Shown here: positions 51,415 through 59,825 of the stretch, piece by piece
Layout: every line of letters begins with the position of its first letter
Position numbering within the stretch: the stretch's first letter is position 1
Origin: Paludisphaera soli
GTDB taxonomy: Bacteria; Planctomycetota; Planctomycetia; Isosphaerales; Isosphaeraceae
Assembly: GCF_011064595.1 (NCBI RefSeq)
Contig: NZ_JAALJI010000034.1
Location: forward strand, 1 to 64,000
Length of the DNA: 64,000 nt
Reading direction: 5' to 3'
The notes under the pieces: model-generated
Databases searched by the model: none
Seen by the model: the letters and a program-made list of their open reading frames with translations, nothing else
What the model was told of the DNA's origin: nothing
Translations under genes and position numbers: made by a program

Positions 51415-52677
51415 GTGGATCATGTCGGCATCGTCTGCCCGAATGCGCCGGGGCACGTCAACCCGATGATCGCCCTGGCCGATGCGATCCGCACCCGCGG
51501 CCGTCGCGTCACCTTCTTCCTGCTGGGCGACCCGCCCGCGTCGGTGACGGCCGCCGGCTTCGAGGTCGTGCCGTTGGGCGGGTCCGTCTTCCCGGCGGAC
51601 GAATATCGGGCGGAGTTCGTGCGGCTCGGCTCGCTTCGGGGCCGCGCGGCCCTGGAGCACACGATCGCCGTGTTCGACCGCTCGGCCGAGGCTGCGCTGA
51701 CCGTCGGGCCGGGCGCCTTCCGCGACGCCGGGATCACCCACCTGGTCGTCGACCAGGCTTCGTCGGCTTCCGGCACCGTGGCCGACCAGCTCGGCCTGCC
51801 GTCCGCGACCATCTGCAACGCGTTGATCCTGCACCCGGACCCGGACGCCCCGCCGTACTTCACCCCCTGGCTCCCCGCCAGGGGCGCCTGGTCGCGGCTA
51901 AGGAATCGGGCCGCGTGGAGGGGGCTGGACTGGAAGGCCAGGCCGATCCTGGCACGGATCCGCCATCACCGCCGGCGTCACGGGCTGTCCCTCCCGCGCC
52001 GGCTCGCCGACACCTGGTCGAGCCGGCTCCAGATCAGCCAGCAGCCGGAGGCCTTCGAGTTCCCCCGGTCGAAGCTGCCGGCGTCGGTCCGGTTCGTGGG
52101 CCCGCTCCGGCTCCCCTGCGGCTACCCGCCGGTGGACTTCCCCTGGGACCGGCTGGACGGCCGACCGCTGATCTACGCCTCGCTCGGCACGCTCCAGAAT
52201 CGGATCGCGGCCGCCTTCCGGACGATCGCCGAGGCGTGCGTCGGGCTCGACGTCCAGCTCGTGATCTCGACCGGCCACGGGGTCGCGCCGGAGGCCCTCG
52301 GCGACCTGCCGGGCCGACCCGTGGTGGTCTCGTATGCACCTCAGCTCGAGTTGCTCGGCCGCGCCGCCCTGGCGGTCACTCACGCCGGCCTGAATACGGT
52401 CCTGGACGCCCTGAGCGTGGGGGTGCCGATGGTGGCCGTGCCGGTCACCAACGAACAGCCCGGGACCGCCGCGCGGGTCGCCTGGGTTGGCGCCGGGGAG
52501 TCTCTCCCCCCGCTCGGACGGCTCACGCCCGAGGCGATGCGCGCGGCGATCTCCCGGGTGCTCCGAGATCCGTCCTATCGGCAGGCGGCCCGGCGGATCC
52601 AGTCGTCCATCCGCGAGGGGGGCGGAGCCCCGAGGGCCGCCGAGTTGATCGAGACCGCCTTGGCTGTCGGGGCCTGA
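51415..52677 (+). CDS. CrtX-like GT1 glycosyltransferase
   Basis: The product is 420 residues from a GTG at 51415, read as VDHVGIVCPNAPGHVNPM, which matches the usual N-terminal strand of zeaxanthin glucosyltransferase-type enzymes (DHxGIxxPxxxGHxNPM). An ATG at 51208 would add 69 Arg-rich residues without family support. The C-terminal sugar-nucleotide site reads VVSYAPQLELLGRAALAVTHAGLNTVLDALSVGVPMVAVP and EQPGTAARV, with the His and Gln/Glu contacts of UDP-glycosyltransferases. It should glycosylate a carotenoid-like or other lipophilic alcohol. No carotenoid genes are in the window. It is distinct from, and only distantly similar to, the operon glycosyltransferase at 37507. Confidence 0.85.
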   Translation: MDHVGIVCPNAPGHVNPMIALADAIRTRGRRVTFFLLGDPPASVTAAGFEVVPLGGSVFPADEYRAEFVRLGSLRGRAALEHTIAVFDRSAEAALTVGPGAFRDAGITHLVVDQASSASGTVADQLGLPSATICNALILHPDPDAPPYFTPWLPARGAWSRLRNRAAWRGLDWKARPILARIRHHRRRHGLSLPRRLADTWSSRLQISQQPEAFEFPRSKLPASVRFVGPLRLPCGYPPVDFPWDRLDGRPLIYASLGTLQNRIAAAFRTIAEACVGLDVQLVISTGHGVAPEALGDLPGRPVVVSYAPQLELLGRAALAVTHAGLNTVLDALSVGVPMVAVPVTNEQPGTAARVAWVGAGESLPPLGRLTPEAMRAAISRVLRDPSYRQAARRIQSSIREGGGAPRAAELIETALAVGA

Positions 52678-53156
52678 GCCGAGGGAGGCCCCCCGCATCC
52701 CAGTCGACGGCTAGCCAGGGTGGTGCGGCGCCCGCGGGCTCGGGCTTCGCTGCAACCGGCGACTGCGCGCCGCGGTGCCTCCCGTCGTCGGGCGCGGACC
52801 CCGCGACGACCGGACGAGTCTCACAGGCTGCACGTCCGTCGTCCCGCCGCATCGCGAGCGGCGCGACGGATGGGACCCTGCAGGATTGCCAGGAAAGGCC
52901 GAAACTCGATCCGCGTCGGCGAGTTAAGCCGGCGTTCCGGTCGGCTTGCTCGCCCTGGCTCGACGTGGATCGCACGATTCCCACATGGCATGATGGAAGG
53001 AGCCTCGCGGACTGGGAGAGGCTGCCTGTGCAAGGCTTTACAGCCTCCGACAGTCCGTATACCATAAAAGCCGACAAATCTCAGGCGACGAGTCCCGCCG
53101 CGATTCCGTTCTCGTGTGACGAATCCGAAACCCCACGCCGAAAACGAGGTCCCGTC
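52678..53156. other. Intergenic region upstream of the WXG100-like/FtsK locus
   Basis: About 480 bases with no supportable gene. Open frames here lack starts with ribosome sites. The right part (53030-53110) is A/T-richer and is the likely control region of the secretion-like locus. Confidence 0.5.
53037..53063 (+). promoter_or_regulatory. Candidate promoter of the WXG100-like/FtsK locus
   Basis: TTTACA (53037-53042) is followed after 15 nt by TATACC (53058-53063), in the only A/T-rich patch upstream of 53157. The spacing is shorter than the ideal 17 nt; CATAAA at 53064-53069 is an alternative -10 with long spacing. Motif match only. Confidence 0.3.
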
Positions 53157-53429
53157 ATGGCCCAGGCCATCGCGAATCCCGAGGAGATCCGCCGCTTCGC
53201 CGCGCGGTTGAAGCAATTCAACAACGACCTTCTCACGCAGCTGGGCGCGATCCACGGCCAGGTCTCGGGCCTGGGCCAGACGTGGCGCGACCGCGAGCAC
53301 GACAAGTTCGTCGAGGAGTTCGACCAGACGCTCCAGGTGGTCAAGCGGTTCGTCGACGTGACCAATCAGCACATCCCGTTCCTGCTCCGCAAGGCCGAGC
53401 GCCTCGAAGAGTACCTCCAGCAGCGCTGA
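53157..53429 (+). CDS. WXG100-like small helical protein, 90 aa
   Basis: The ATG has GAGGT 6 nt upstream. The product is a 90-residue helical hairpin with the WXG100 size and shape. Around the turn it has W43-R-D followed by F51 (WRDREHDKF) in place of the canonical W-x-G, and a long amphipathic second helix (DQTLQVVKRFVDVTNQHIPFLL). There is no signal peptide. WXG100 proteins are substrates or structural partners of type VII secretion ATPases. Its position as first gene of a set ending in an FtsK/SpoIIIE-type membrane ATPase supports that role. Distant relatives in Gram-negative-type bacteria are poorly studied. Confidence 0.78.
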   Translation: MAQAIANPEEIRRFAARLKQFNNDLLTQLGAIHGQVSGLGQTWRDREHDKFVEEFDQTLQVVKRFVDVTNQHIPFLLRKAERLEEYLQQR

Positions 53430-53532
53430 GCCGAGCCGATCGGGGCCGATCCGTCGGCGGGCCGGGCCGTGACCGGAGCCCGCCGCATCCCGGCCCCTCC
53501 TCCTCCCTCTTCGCCGCGCAGGAGCCAGCATC

Positions 53533-54174
53533 ATGAGCCAGGACGCGAGAGTCCTTTCGGTCCAAGCCCTGAGGGACTTCAAGGTCTCGATGATCAAGTT
53601 CGTCGAGGAGGCGCGCGGCGCCCTCTCGGGGGTCGACATGGAGCTGCGGCGGATGCGCGACTGGCTGGAGCGCGACCAGCTCGGCTACTGGACGACCCAG
53701 GTCAAGAAGCGGCAGGAAGCCCTCATGAACGCCCGGTCCGACCTGGCCAAGCGGCACATCGCCGCCCAGGGGAACAGCTCGATCTCGGACACCGACCAGA
53801 AGGAAGCCGTCCGCCTCGCCCAGAAGCGGCTCCACATCGCCGAGGAGAAGGTGCAGGTCGTCAAGCGGCTGATCCCGGTCCTGCACCACGCGATCGCCGA
53901 CTACAAGTCGTGCGCCTCGCCGATGACCGACCACCTCTCGGGCGGCATGGAGAAGTCCATGGGCACGCTGGAGAAGATGGTCCGCTCGCTGGAGGACTAC
54001 CTGGCCCTCCAGGCCCCGACCACCGGGCGGCTGGACCCCGTCGGCGGCGCGGCCCGCTCCGCCGAGGGCACGACCGCCTCCTCCGGCTCGGCCGCCCCCG
54101 CGGCGTCCGCCGACGCCCCGACCCCGGCGGCGACGCCCGAGCCCGCCGAGGCCCCCGCCGCCGCCGACCGCTGA
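53533..54174 (+). CDS. Coiled-coil protein with Ala/Pro-rich tail, type VII-like locus
   Basis: The product is 213 residues. Residues 1-160 are almost entirely helical with heptad-like spacing (VKKRQEALMNARSDLAKRHIAA, QKEAVRLAQKRLHIAEEKVQVV), and the last 50 are a disordered Ala/Pro/Glu tail. A MRDWLERDQLGYW segment near residue 42 places Trp residues at a helix turn. There is no signal peptide or membrane span. It lies between the two small WXG100-like genes and is presumably a longer helical partner, comparable in outline to LXG or EspB-like substrates, though no motif proves this. Confidence 0.75.
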   Translation: MSQDARVLSVQALRDFKVSMIKFVEEARGALSGVDMELRRMRDWLERDQLGYWTTQVKKRQEALMNARSDLAKRHIAAQGNSSISDTDQKEAVRLAQKRLHIAEEKVQVVKRLIPVLHHAIADYKSCASPMTDHLSGGMEKSMGTLEKMVRSLEDYLALQAPTTGRLDPVGGAARSAEGTTASSGSAAPAASADAPTPAATPEPAEAPAAADR

Positions 54175-54274
54175 CCCGACCCGATTCGATTCGACCCAAC
54201 GCGACCACCGCCCGACCGACCGTCCCCGCCCGCGTTCGGCGTCCGACCGCTTGCGGGGGGAGGAGGCCCCGACC

Positions 54275-54490
54275 ATGAGCAGCCATTCCGCCCGCCTTCA
54301 GCACGCGATGAAGGACCTGCGCGAGAAGTGGGACGTCACCAAGGAGGCCTGGACCGACCAGGTCGCCAAGGACTTCGAGAAGAACCACCTCGACCCGGTC
54401 GAGGGCCTGGCCAGGCGGGCCATGATCGGCATGGACAAGCTCGCGGAAGAGCTGGCCAAGATCCGCAAGGCCTGCGACGAGAACGCCTGA
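54275..54490 (+). CDS. Second WXG100-like small helical protein, 71 aa
   Basis: The ATG has GGAGGAGG about 8 nt upstream, which favours it over the in-frame start at 54251. The product is a very short helical protein with W26-T-D and F34 (WTDQVAKDF), the same W-x-D-x5-F pattern as the 90-residue protein at 53157. A second amphipathic helix follows (MDKLAEELAKIRKA). It is 104 bp before the FtsK-type gene. The shared motif and location suggest it forms a hairpin or dimer with the first protein and is handled by the same ATPase. Confidence 0.75.
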   Translation: MSSHSARLQHAMKDLREKWDVTKEAWTDQVAKDFEKNHLDPVEGLARRAMIGMDKLAEELAKIRKACDENA

Positions 54491-54594
54491 ACGGCCTCGC
54501 CCGGCCGCCCGGTCGGTCCGGCCGCCGCGCGTCGCGACGAGGCGCGCGCCGTCCCCTTGATCCTGCCCACTCCCGAACACCGGATATCGCGAAC

Positions 54595-57500
54595 ATGCCC
54601 GAGTCACCGCTGGTCCAGAAAGAAGTCGCCGCGCTGACCGACCTGGAGGGCCTGATCGCCCGAAGGGCCAAGGTCGAGACGGAAGTCGAGCAGACCTTCA
54701 AGCGGCGTCGCGACCGCGAGGAGCAGGAGCACCGGCAGGCCGTCCAGGAGTTCTCGACGCGGACCAAGGCCGAGGCGGCGGCCCTCCAGGCCGAGTACGA
54801 CAAGGTCCGCGCCGCGATCGCGCGCAAGGCCCAGGCCGACGCGCAGGCGACCGAGGCCGAATACGCGCAGGTCAAGCAGAAGCTGGAGGCCCAGTTCAAG
54901 TCCGAGCGGGCCAAGGCGAAGAAGGCCAGCGACGAGTCGCGCTGGCAGTCGCTGGCGATGTACGAGGCCGCCCGCGACAATACGGTGAAGCGGAAGAAGG
55001 TCCACGACGAGGCCCTGGTCGCCACCCGGGCCGACCTGGAACACCTGACGGAAGCCGCCGAGGTCGCGCTGGCCCGCGTCGCCCGGCTCGCCGGGCCCGC
55101 GTTCGAGGTCGAGCCCACGACCACCATCACCCCCCCCGCGGCCCCCGAAGGCCCGGCCGCCGACGGCGCGGAGCTTCTGGCCCCCCCCGAGCCCAAGGGG
55201 GACCCCACCAAGCTCGACCTGCTCCAGGAGGTCGTCCACAAGATCGACGAGGAGCTGCTGGCCCTCGAATCGCTCAAGCTCCCCAACTTCCTGCGGCCGT
55301 CCAACTTCGTCTGGCCGTTCCTGCTCCTGGGCGCGGCGGTCGGCGGCGGCCTGGCGATGGTCGTCGCCCCGGCCATCGCCGCGGGCGCGGGGGTCGCCGC
55401 CGCGGTGCTCGTCGGCGCGGGGGCGTTCGTCGCCCTCAAGAAGAAGGCCCAGCCCCAGGTCTCGCGGCACTACCACACCCTCAAGTACCGCGTGGAGGAG
55501 GGGACGCGGCTGCTCGAAGAGGCCAAGGAGTGGATCAAGGTCGACTTCGAGGACCGCCAGAAGCAGGCCGACGCCAAGCGCGAGGAGAACTACAAGGCCG
55601 CCGAGGACAAGATGAACGCCCGCGTGGCCGAGGCCGAGCGGCGGATCGGCCAGTCGGTCGTCGAGGCCGACGCGATCTTCCCCAACCGCCTCGCCGAGAT
55701 CAAGCAGAAGCGCGACGACGACCTGAAGAAGGCCGACTCCCACTACCCCCCCCGGATCCAGGCCCATAAGGAGAAGACCGAGCGCGAGGGCGCCGAGCTC
55801 CAGGAGCGGATCCGCAAGGAGAAGGAGGCCACCAAGGCCGCCTACGACGCCGCCTGGGCCGAGCTGGTCCAGACCTGGACCGAGGGCCTCGCCCGCGTCG
55901 GCGCGATCGCCGACGAGGTCAACGCCGAGGCCTCCCGGCGGTTCCTGGACTGGGACGACAAGTCCGACGTCGACGGCTGGCAGCCCCCCGAAGAGGTCCC
56001 CGCGGCCTTGCCCTTCGGCCGCTTCAAGTTCGACCTGTCCGAGTTCCCCCACGGCCGGCCGACCGACGACCGCCTCAAGCAGGCCGGGCCCACCGAGTTC
56101 GACCTGCCCGCCTTCGTCCCGTTCCCCTACCAGAGCAGCGTCCTCATCAAGACCGGCGAGTCCGGCCGGGCCGAGGCCAACCGGCTCCTCCAGAGCCTCA
56201 TGCTCCGGTTCCTGACCTCGATCCCCCCCGGCAAGGTCCGGTTCACCATCTTCGACCCCGTCGGCCTCGGCGAGAACTTCGCCGCCTTCATGCACCTGGC
56301 CGACTACCAGGAACTCCTCGTCACCAGCCGCATCTGGACCGAGGCCCGCGACTTCGACCAGCGCCTGGAGGACCTCTCCGCCCACATGGAGAACGTCATC
56401 CAGAAATACCTGCGCAACGAGTTCGAGACCATCGAGGCGTACAACCAGCACGCCGGCGAGGTCGCCGAGCCGTTCCGCATCCTGGTCGTCGCCAACTTCC
56501 CCAGCAACTTCAACGAGACCGCCGCCCGCCGGCTCCAGAGCATCGTCTCCAGCGGCGCCCGCTGCGGCGTCTACGCCTTGATCTCGGTCGACCCCAAGCT
56601 GCCGATGCCCTCCGGGCTCCAGCTCAAGGACCTGGAGGCCGACTGCATCAACCTGAGCTGGCGCGACGGCAAGATGGGCTGGCGCGACGACCACTTCGGC
56701 CGCTTCCCGCTCCAGCTCGACTCGCTCCCCGAATCCGGCTTCTACAGCAAGCTCATGCACTACATGGGCGAGGCGTCCAAGAACGCCAACAAGGTCGAGG
56801 TCCCGTTCGACTTCATCGCCCCCAAGCCGGACAAGTTCTGGAGCTGGGACAGCGGCAAGATCATGGAGGTCCCCCTGGGCCGCGCCGGGGCCACCAAGCT
56901 CCAGCCGCTGTTGCTGGGCCGGGGGACCTCGCAGCACGCCCTCGTCGCCGGCAAGACGGGCTCCGGCAAGTCGACCCTGCTCCACGCCCTGATCGTGAAT
57001 GCGGCGCTGCGGTACAGCCCGGACCAGTTGGAGCTGTACCTGATCGACTTCAAGAAGGGCGTCGAGTTCAAGGTCTACGCCGAGAAGGAGCTGCCGCACG
57101 CCAAGGTCATCGCCGTCGAGTCCGAGCGCGAGTTCGGCCTCAGCGTCCTCCAGCGGCTCGACGCCGAACTGAAGTACCGCGGCGACCTCTACCGCGACTT
57201 CGGCGCTCAGGACCTGAAGGGCTTCCGCGAGGCCAAGCCCGACATGGTCATGCCCCGCATCCTGCTGGTCGTCGACGAGTTCCAGGAGTTCTTCGTCGAG
57301 GACGACAAGATCGCGCAGGAGGTCTCGCTGCTGCTCGACCGCCTGGTCCGCCAGGGTCGTGCGTTCGGCGTCCACGTCATCCTGGGCTCGCAGACGCTCG
57401 GCGGCGCCTACTCGGTCGGCCGGGCGACCCTCGGCCAGATGGCCATCCGCATCGCCCTGCAATGCTCCGAGGCCGACGCCCACCTGATCCTCAGCGAGGA

Positions 57501-58800
57501 CAACAGCGCCGCCAGGCTCCTCACCCGCCCCGGCGAGGCGATCTACAACGACGCCAACGGCATGCCCGAGGGCAACAACCTCTTCCAGGTCGTCTGGCTT
57601 TCCGACAAGCGCCGGATCGAGTACCTCCAGGACATGCTGGACCTCGCCAAGGCCCAGAACCGGCCGCCGGCCACCCCCATCGTGTTCGAAGGCAACCTGC
57701 CGGCCGACACCCGCAAGAACACCCTGCTCAACCACCTGTTCGACGCGACCGAGTGGCCGGCCGAGGCCCCGCGCTACGAGCAGGCCTGGCTGGGCGACGC
57801 CATCGCCATCAAGGACCCGACGGTCGCCGTCTTCCGGCCCCAGTCGGGCGCCAACCTCCTGATCATCGGCCAGGGGGGCGAGTCCGCGCTGGCGATGATG
57901 CTGATGTCCGGCATCGCCATCGCCGCCCAGCACCCGCCCAAGAAGCGGACGGGCGTGAAGTTCTACATGGTCGACGGCTCGCCGGTCGACTCGTGGCTGG
58001 CGGGCAAGCTCGGCCAGTTCGCCGACTGGGTACCTCACAACGTCACCAACGTCACCCAGCGCAACCTGGCCTCGTCGATCAACGCGATCGCCCGCGAGCT
58101 GGACCGCCGCCGCGACAACCCGGACGCCGACGCCCACGCGCCGATCTACCTGTTCATCTACGACCTCCAGCGCTTCCGCGAGCTTCGCAAGGCGGACGAC
58201 GACTTCGGCTACTCCTCCAGCTTCGGCGAGGAGAAGCCGCCGTCGCCCGGCAAGCAGTTCGGCGACATCCTCCGCGAAGGCCCGAGCTTCGGCGTGCACA
58301 CGATCGTCTGGATCGACAGCGTCAACAACATGAACCGGATGTTCGACCGCGGCACCCTCCGCGAGTTCGAACTCCGGATCCTGTTCCAGATGAGCGCCAA
58401 CGACTCCAGCACCGTGATCGACTCCCCCGCCGCCGGCAAGCTCGGCGAGAACCGGGCCCTCTTCTACAGCGAGGAAGAGAATCGGGTGGAGAAGTTCCGC
58501 CCCTACAGCCTCCCCGACGCCGCGTGGGTCGAGGAGGTGAAGGCCAAGTTCACCTCCCGCCCCGCCCCCTTCGAGCCCGAGGCCCCGCCCGAGCCGGAGC
58601 CTTCCGACGAGCCCGCTCCCGCACCCCGCGAGAACGGCTCGCGGAGCCGGTACGACGACGGCCCGCCGCCGTTCCCCAAGTTCGACGACGGCGACATCCC
58701 GCCGTTCCCGAAGTTCGACGAGATCGAGGTGCCGCCGTTCCCCAAGTTCGACGACCTTGGCGACGCCCCCTCCGAAGAACCCAGGCCCGACGAGTCCTGA
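54595..58800 (+). CDS. FtsK/SpoIIIE-type membrane ATPase of a type VII-like locus, 1,401 aa
   Basis: Residues 1-170 form a charged coiled coil, about 240-285 hold two membrane spans (FVWPFLLLGAAVGGGLAMVVA, then AAAVLVGAGAFVAL), and about 295-470 a second coiled coil. Three P-loop-like domains follow: the first at about 500-720 with a broken site (KTGESGRAE), the second at about 760-1,030 with intact Walker A GKTGSGKST (K792) and Walker B LLVVDEFQEFF (D894, E895), and the third at about 1,070-1,330 with GQGGESA and IYDLQ in place of functional motifs. This is the three-ATPase layout of EccC/EssC, the type VII secretion motor. The tail repeats PPFPKFD three times. A strong terminator follows. 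Confidence 0.88.
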   Translation: MPESPLVQKEVAALTDLEGLIARRAKVETEVEQTFKRRRDREEQEHRQAVQEFSTRTKAEAAALQAEYDKVRAAIARKAQADAQATEAEYAQVKQKLEAQFKSERAKAKKASDESRWQSLAMYEAARDNTVKRKKVHDEALVATRADLEHLTEAAEVALARVARLAGPAFEVEPTTTITPPAAPEGPAADGAELLAPPEPKGDPTKLDLLQEVVHKIDEELLALESLKLPNFLRPSNFVWPFLLLGAAVGGGLAMVVAPAIAAGAGVAAAVLVGAGAFVALKKKAQPQVSRHYHTLKYRVEEGTRLLEEAKEWIKVDFEDRQKQADAKREENYKAAEDKMNARVAEAERRIGQSVVEADAIFPNRLAEIKQKRDDDLKKADSHYPPRIQAHKEKTEREGAELQERIRKEKEATKAAYDAAWAELVQTWTEGLARVGAIADEVNAEASRRFLDWDDKSDVDGWQPPEEVPAALPFGRFKFDLSEFPHGRPTDDRLKQAGPTEFDLPAFVPFPYQSSVLIKTGESGRAEANRLLQSLMLRFLTSIPPGKVRFTIFDPVGLGENFAAFMHLADYQELLVTSRIWTEARDFDQRLEDLSAHMENVIQKYLRNEFETIEAYNQHAGEVAEPFRILVVANFPSNFNETAARRLQSIVSSGARCGVYALISVDPKLPMPSGLQLKDLEADCINLSWRDGKMGWRDDHFGRFPLQLDSLPESGFYSKLMHYMGEASKNANKVEVPFDFIAPKPDKFWSWDSGKIMEVPLGRAGATKLQPLLLGRGTSQHALVAGKTGSGKSTLLHALIVNAALRYSPDQLELYLIDFKKGVEFKVYAEKELPHAKVIAVESEREFGLSVLQRLDAELKYRGDLYRDFGAQDLKGFREAKPDMVMPRILLVVDEFQEFFVEDDKIAQEVSLLLDRLVRQGRAFGVHVILGSQTLGGAYSVGRATLGQMAIRIALQCSEADAHLILSEDNSAARLLTRPGEAIYNDANGMPEGNNLFQVVWLSDKRRIEYLQDMLDLAKAQNRPPATPIVFEGNLPADTRKNTLLNHLFDATEWPAEAPRYEQAWLGDAIAIKDPTVAVFRPQSGANLLIIGQGGESALAMMLMSGIAIAAQHPPKKRTGVKFYMVDGSPVDSWLAGKLGQFADWVPHNVTNVTQRNLASSINAIARELDRRRDNPDADAHAPIYLFIYDLQRFRELRKADDDFGYSSSFGEEKPPSPGKQFGDILREGPSFGVHTIVWIDSVNNMNRMFDRGTLREFELRILFQMSANDSSTVIDSPAAGKLGENRALFYSEEENRVEKFRPYSLPDAAWVEEVKAKFTSRPAPFEPEAPPEPEPSDEPAPAPRENGSRSRYDDGPPPFPKFDDGDIPPFPKFDEIEVPPFPKFDDLGDAPSEEPRPDES

Positions 58801-58809
58801 TGACCCGCA

Positions 58810-58840
58810 ACGCCCGAGGGCCGACCCTCGGGCGTTTTTC
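58810..58840 (+). terminator. Rho-independent terminator of the FtsK locus
   Basis: A perfect 11-bp stem, ACGCCCGAGGG with CCCTCGGGCGT, closes a CCGA loop and is followed by TTTTTC. It begins 10 bp after the FtsK-type stop codon. Confidence 0.93.
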
Positions 58841-58916
58841 GTTTCGAATGCGATCCGTCGTCGCGACGAGCCCAGTCCGTATCAGCCCGGCGAGCCGGTC
58901 CCAGGCCACGAGGGCG

Positions 58917-59354
58917 TCAGGTCCCCGCCACCCTCGTGAGCAGGCCGACCGCGACCGCCGTCGCGACGACGAGGGTCAGGGTGATCAGGACGAACCGCAG
59001 CGAGCCCCACAAGCCGGGGAACGGACTCCGCGTGATCCCCCGAAAGGCGACGACCAGCAGCCCGAAGGCCAGGCAAAGGCCGAGGACGATCAGCATCGCG
59101 GCGATCATGAGCAGCGAAACGCCCCCCGCGATCGCCCTCGGCTCCTTCATCGCGAGCATCTCGAACAGGAAGCCGGCGGTCAGCACGAACCAGCCGGGGG
59201 CGAGCAGGAAGGCGAACACCAGCCCGGCCCCGGCGAGCGCCAGCAGGCCGACGGCGAGCCTCGCGGCCGCCTCCAGGGAGGATCGAACCTCGGTCGGGCT
59301 CGCCGGGGCGGCGAGGTCGCCGGGCTCGATCGCGTCTTCGAGTCGATGGTTCAT
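58917..59354 (-). CDS. Small integral membrane protein, 145 aa
   Basis: This begins MNHRLEDAIEPGDLAAPASP. After a polar start of about 30 residues there are four hydrophobic stretches at about 33-55, 58-70, 74-102 and 118-140, so three or four membrane spans. No catalytic motif or known family is visible. No clear ribosome site precedes the ATG at 59354. It converges with the FtsK locus and is divergent from the small membrane gene at 59481. Function unknown. Confidence 0.68.
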   Translation of the reverse strand: MNHRLEDAIEPGDLAAPASPTEVRSSLEAAARLAVGLLALAGAGLVFAFLLAPGWFVLTAGFLFEMLAMKEPRAIAGGVSLLMIAAMLIVLGLCLAFGLLVVAFRGITRSPFPGLWGSLRFVLITLTLVVATAVAVGLLTRVAGT

Positions 59355-59480
59355 GGAGGCAGACTCGGAAGGTGTGGATTCGGCGTCACTTTCCTCTCAT
59401 GACCAATCGGGCCTCGGTCGTGCCAGCCGACGGCCTCCCCCGCGTCGAGGATCCCGGTCCCAGGCCCCGCGAGCCGAATC

Positions 59481-59825
59481 ATGCATTCGGACCAACTGCT
59501 CGACTTCCTCCACCACCGCTGGTGGACGTACTCGCCCCGGTCGGCGACCTGGATCGAGCACGCGACCCACGGCTTCAACCTGTTCGAAGGCGCGGCCTGG
59601 ACCGTCTTCGCCGCCCTGGTCCTGGCCCGGTTCGTCCGCCACCGTCGATCCTGGGTCGAGGTCCCCTATGCCCTGGCCTTTCTCACGTTCGGGCTGACCG
59701 ACTTCCGCGAGGCGTCCGCGCTCGACTCCTGGCTGATCGCCCTCAAGGCGGTCAACCTCGTCGCGCTGTTCGGGTTGCGACGTTGGGTCATCCGGCGATG
59801 CTACCCGGAGAGCCGGGTCTACTGA
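59481..59825 (+). CDS. Small hypothetical membrane-associated protein, 114 aa
   Basis: The product starts MHSDQLLDFLHHRWWTYSPRS. Hydrophobic segments at about 38-52 and 62-78 suggest two short spans or membrane association. Trp, His and Arg are abundant. I do not recognise the family. Its stop overlaps the end of the convergent WD40-like gene by 7 bp, so transcription of the two probably interferes. Confidence 0.62.
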   Translation: MHSDQLLDFLHHRWWTYSPRSATWIEHATHGFNLFEGAAWTVFAALVLARFVRHRRSWVEVPYALAFLTFGLTDFREASALDSWLIALKAVNLVALFGLRRWVIRRCYPESRVY

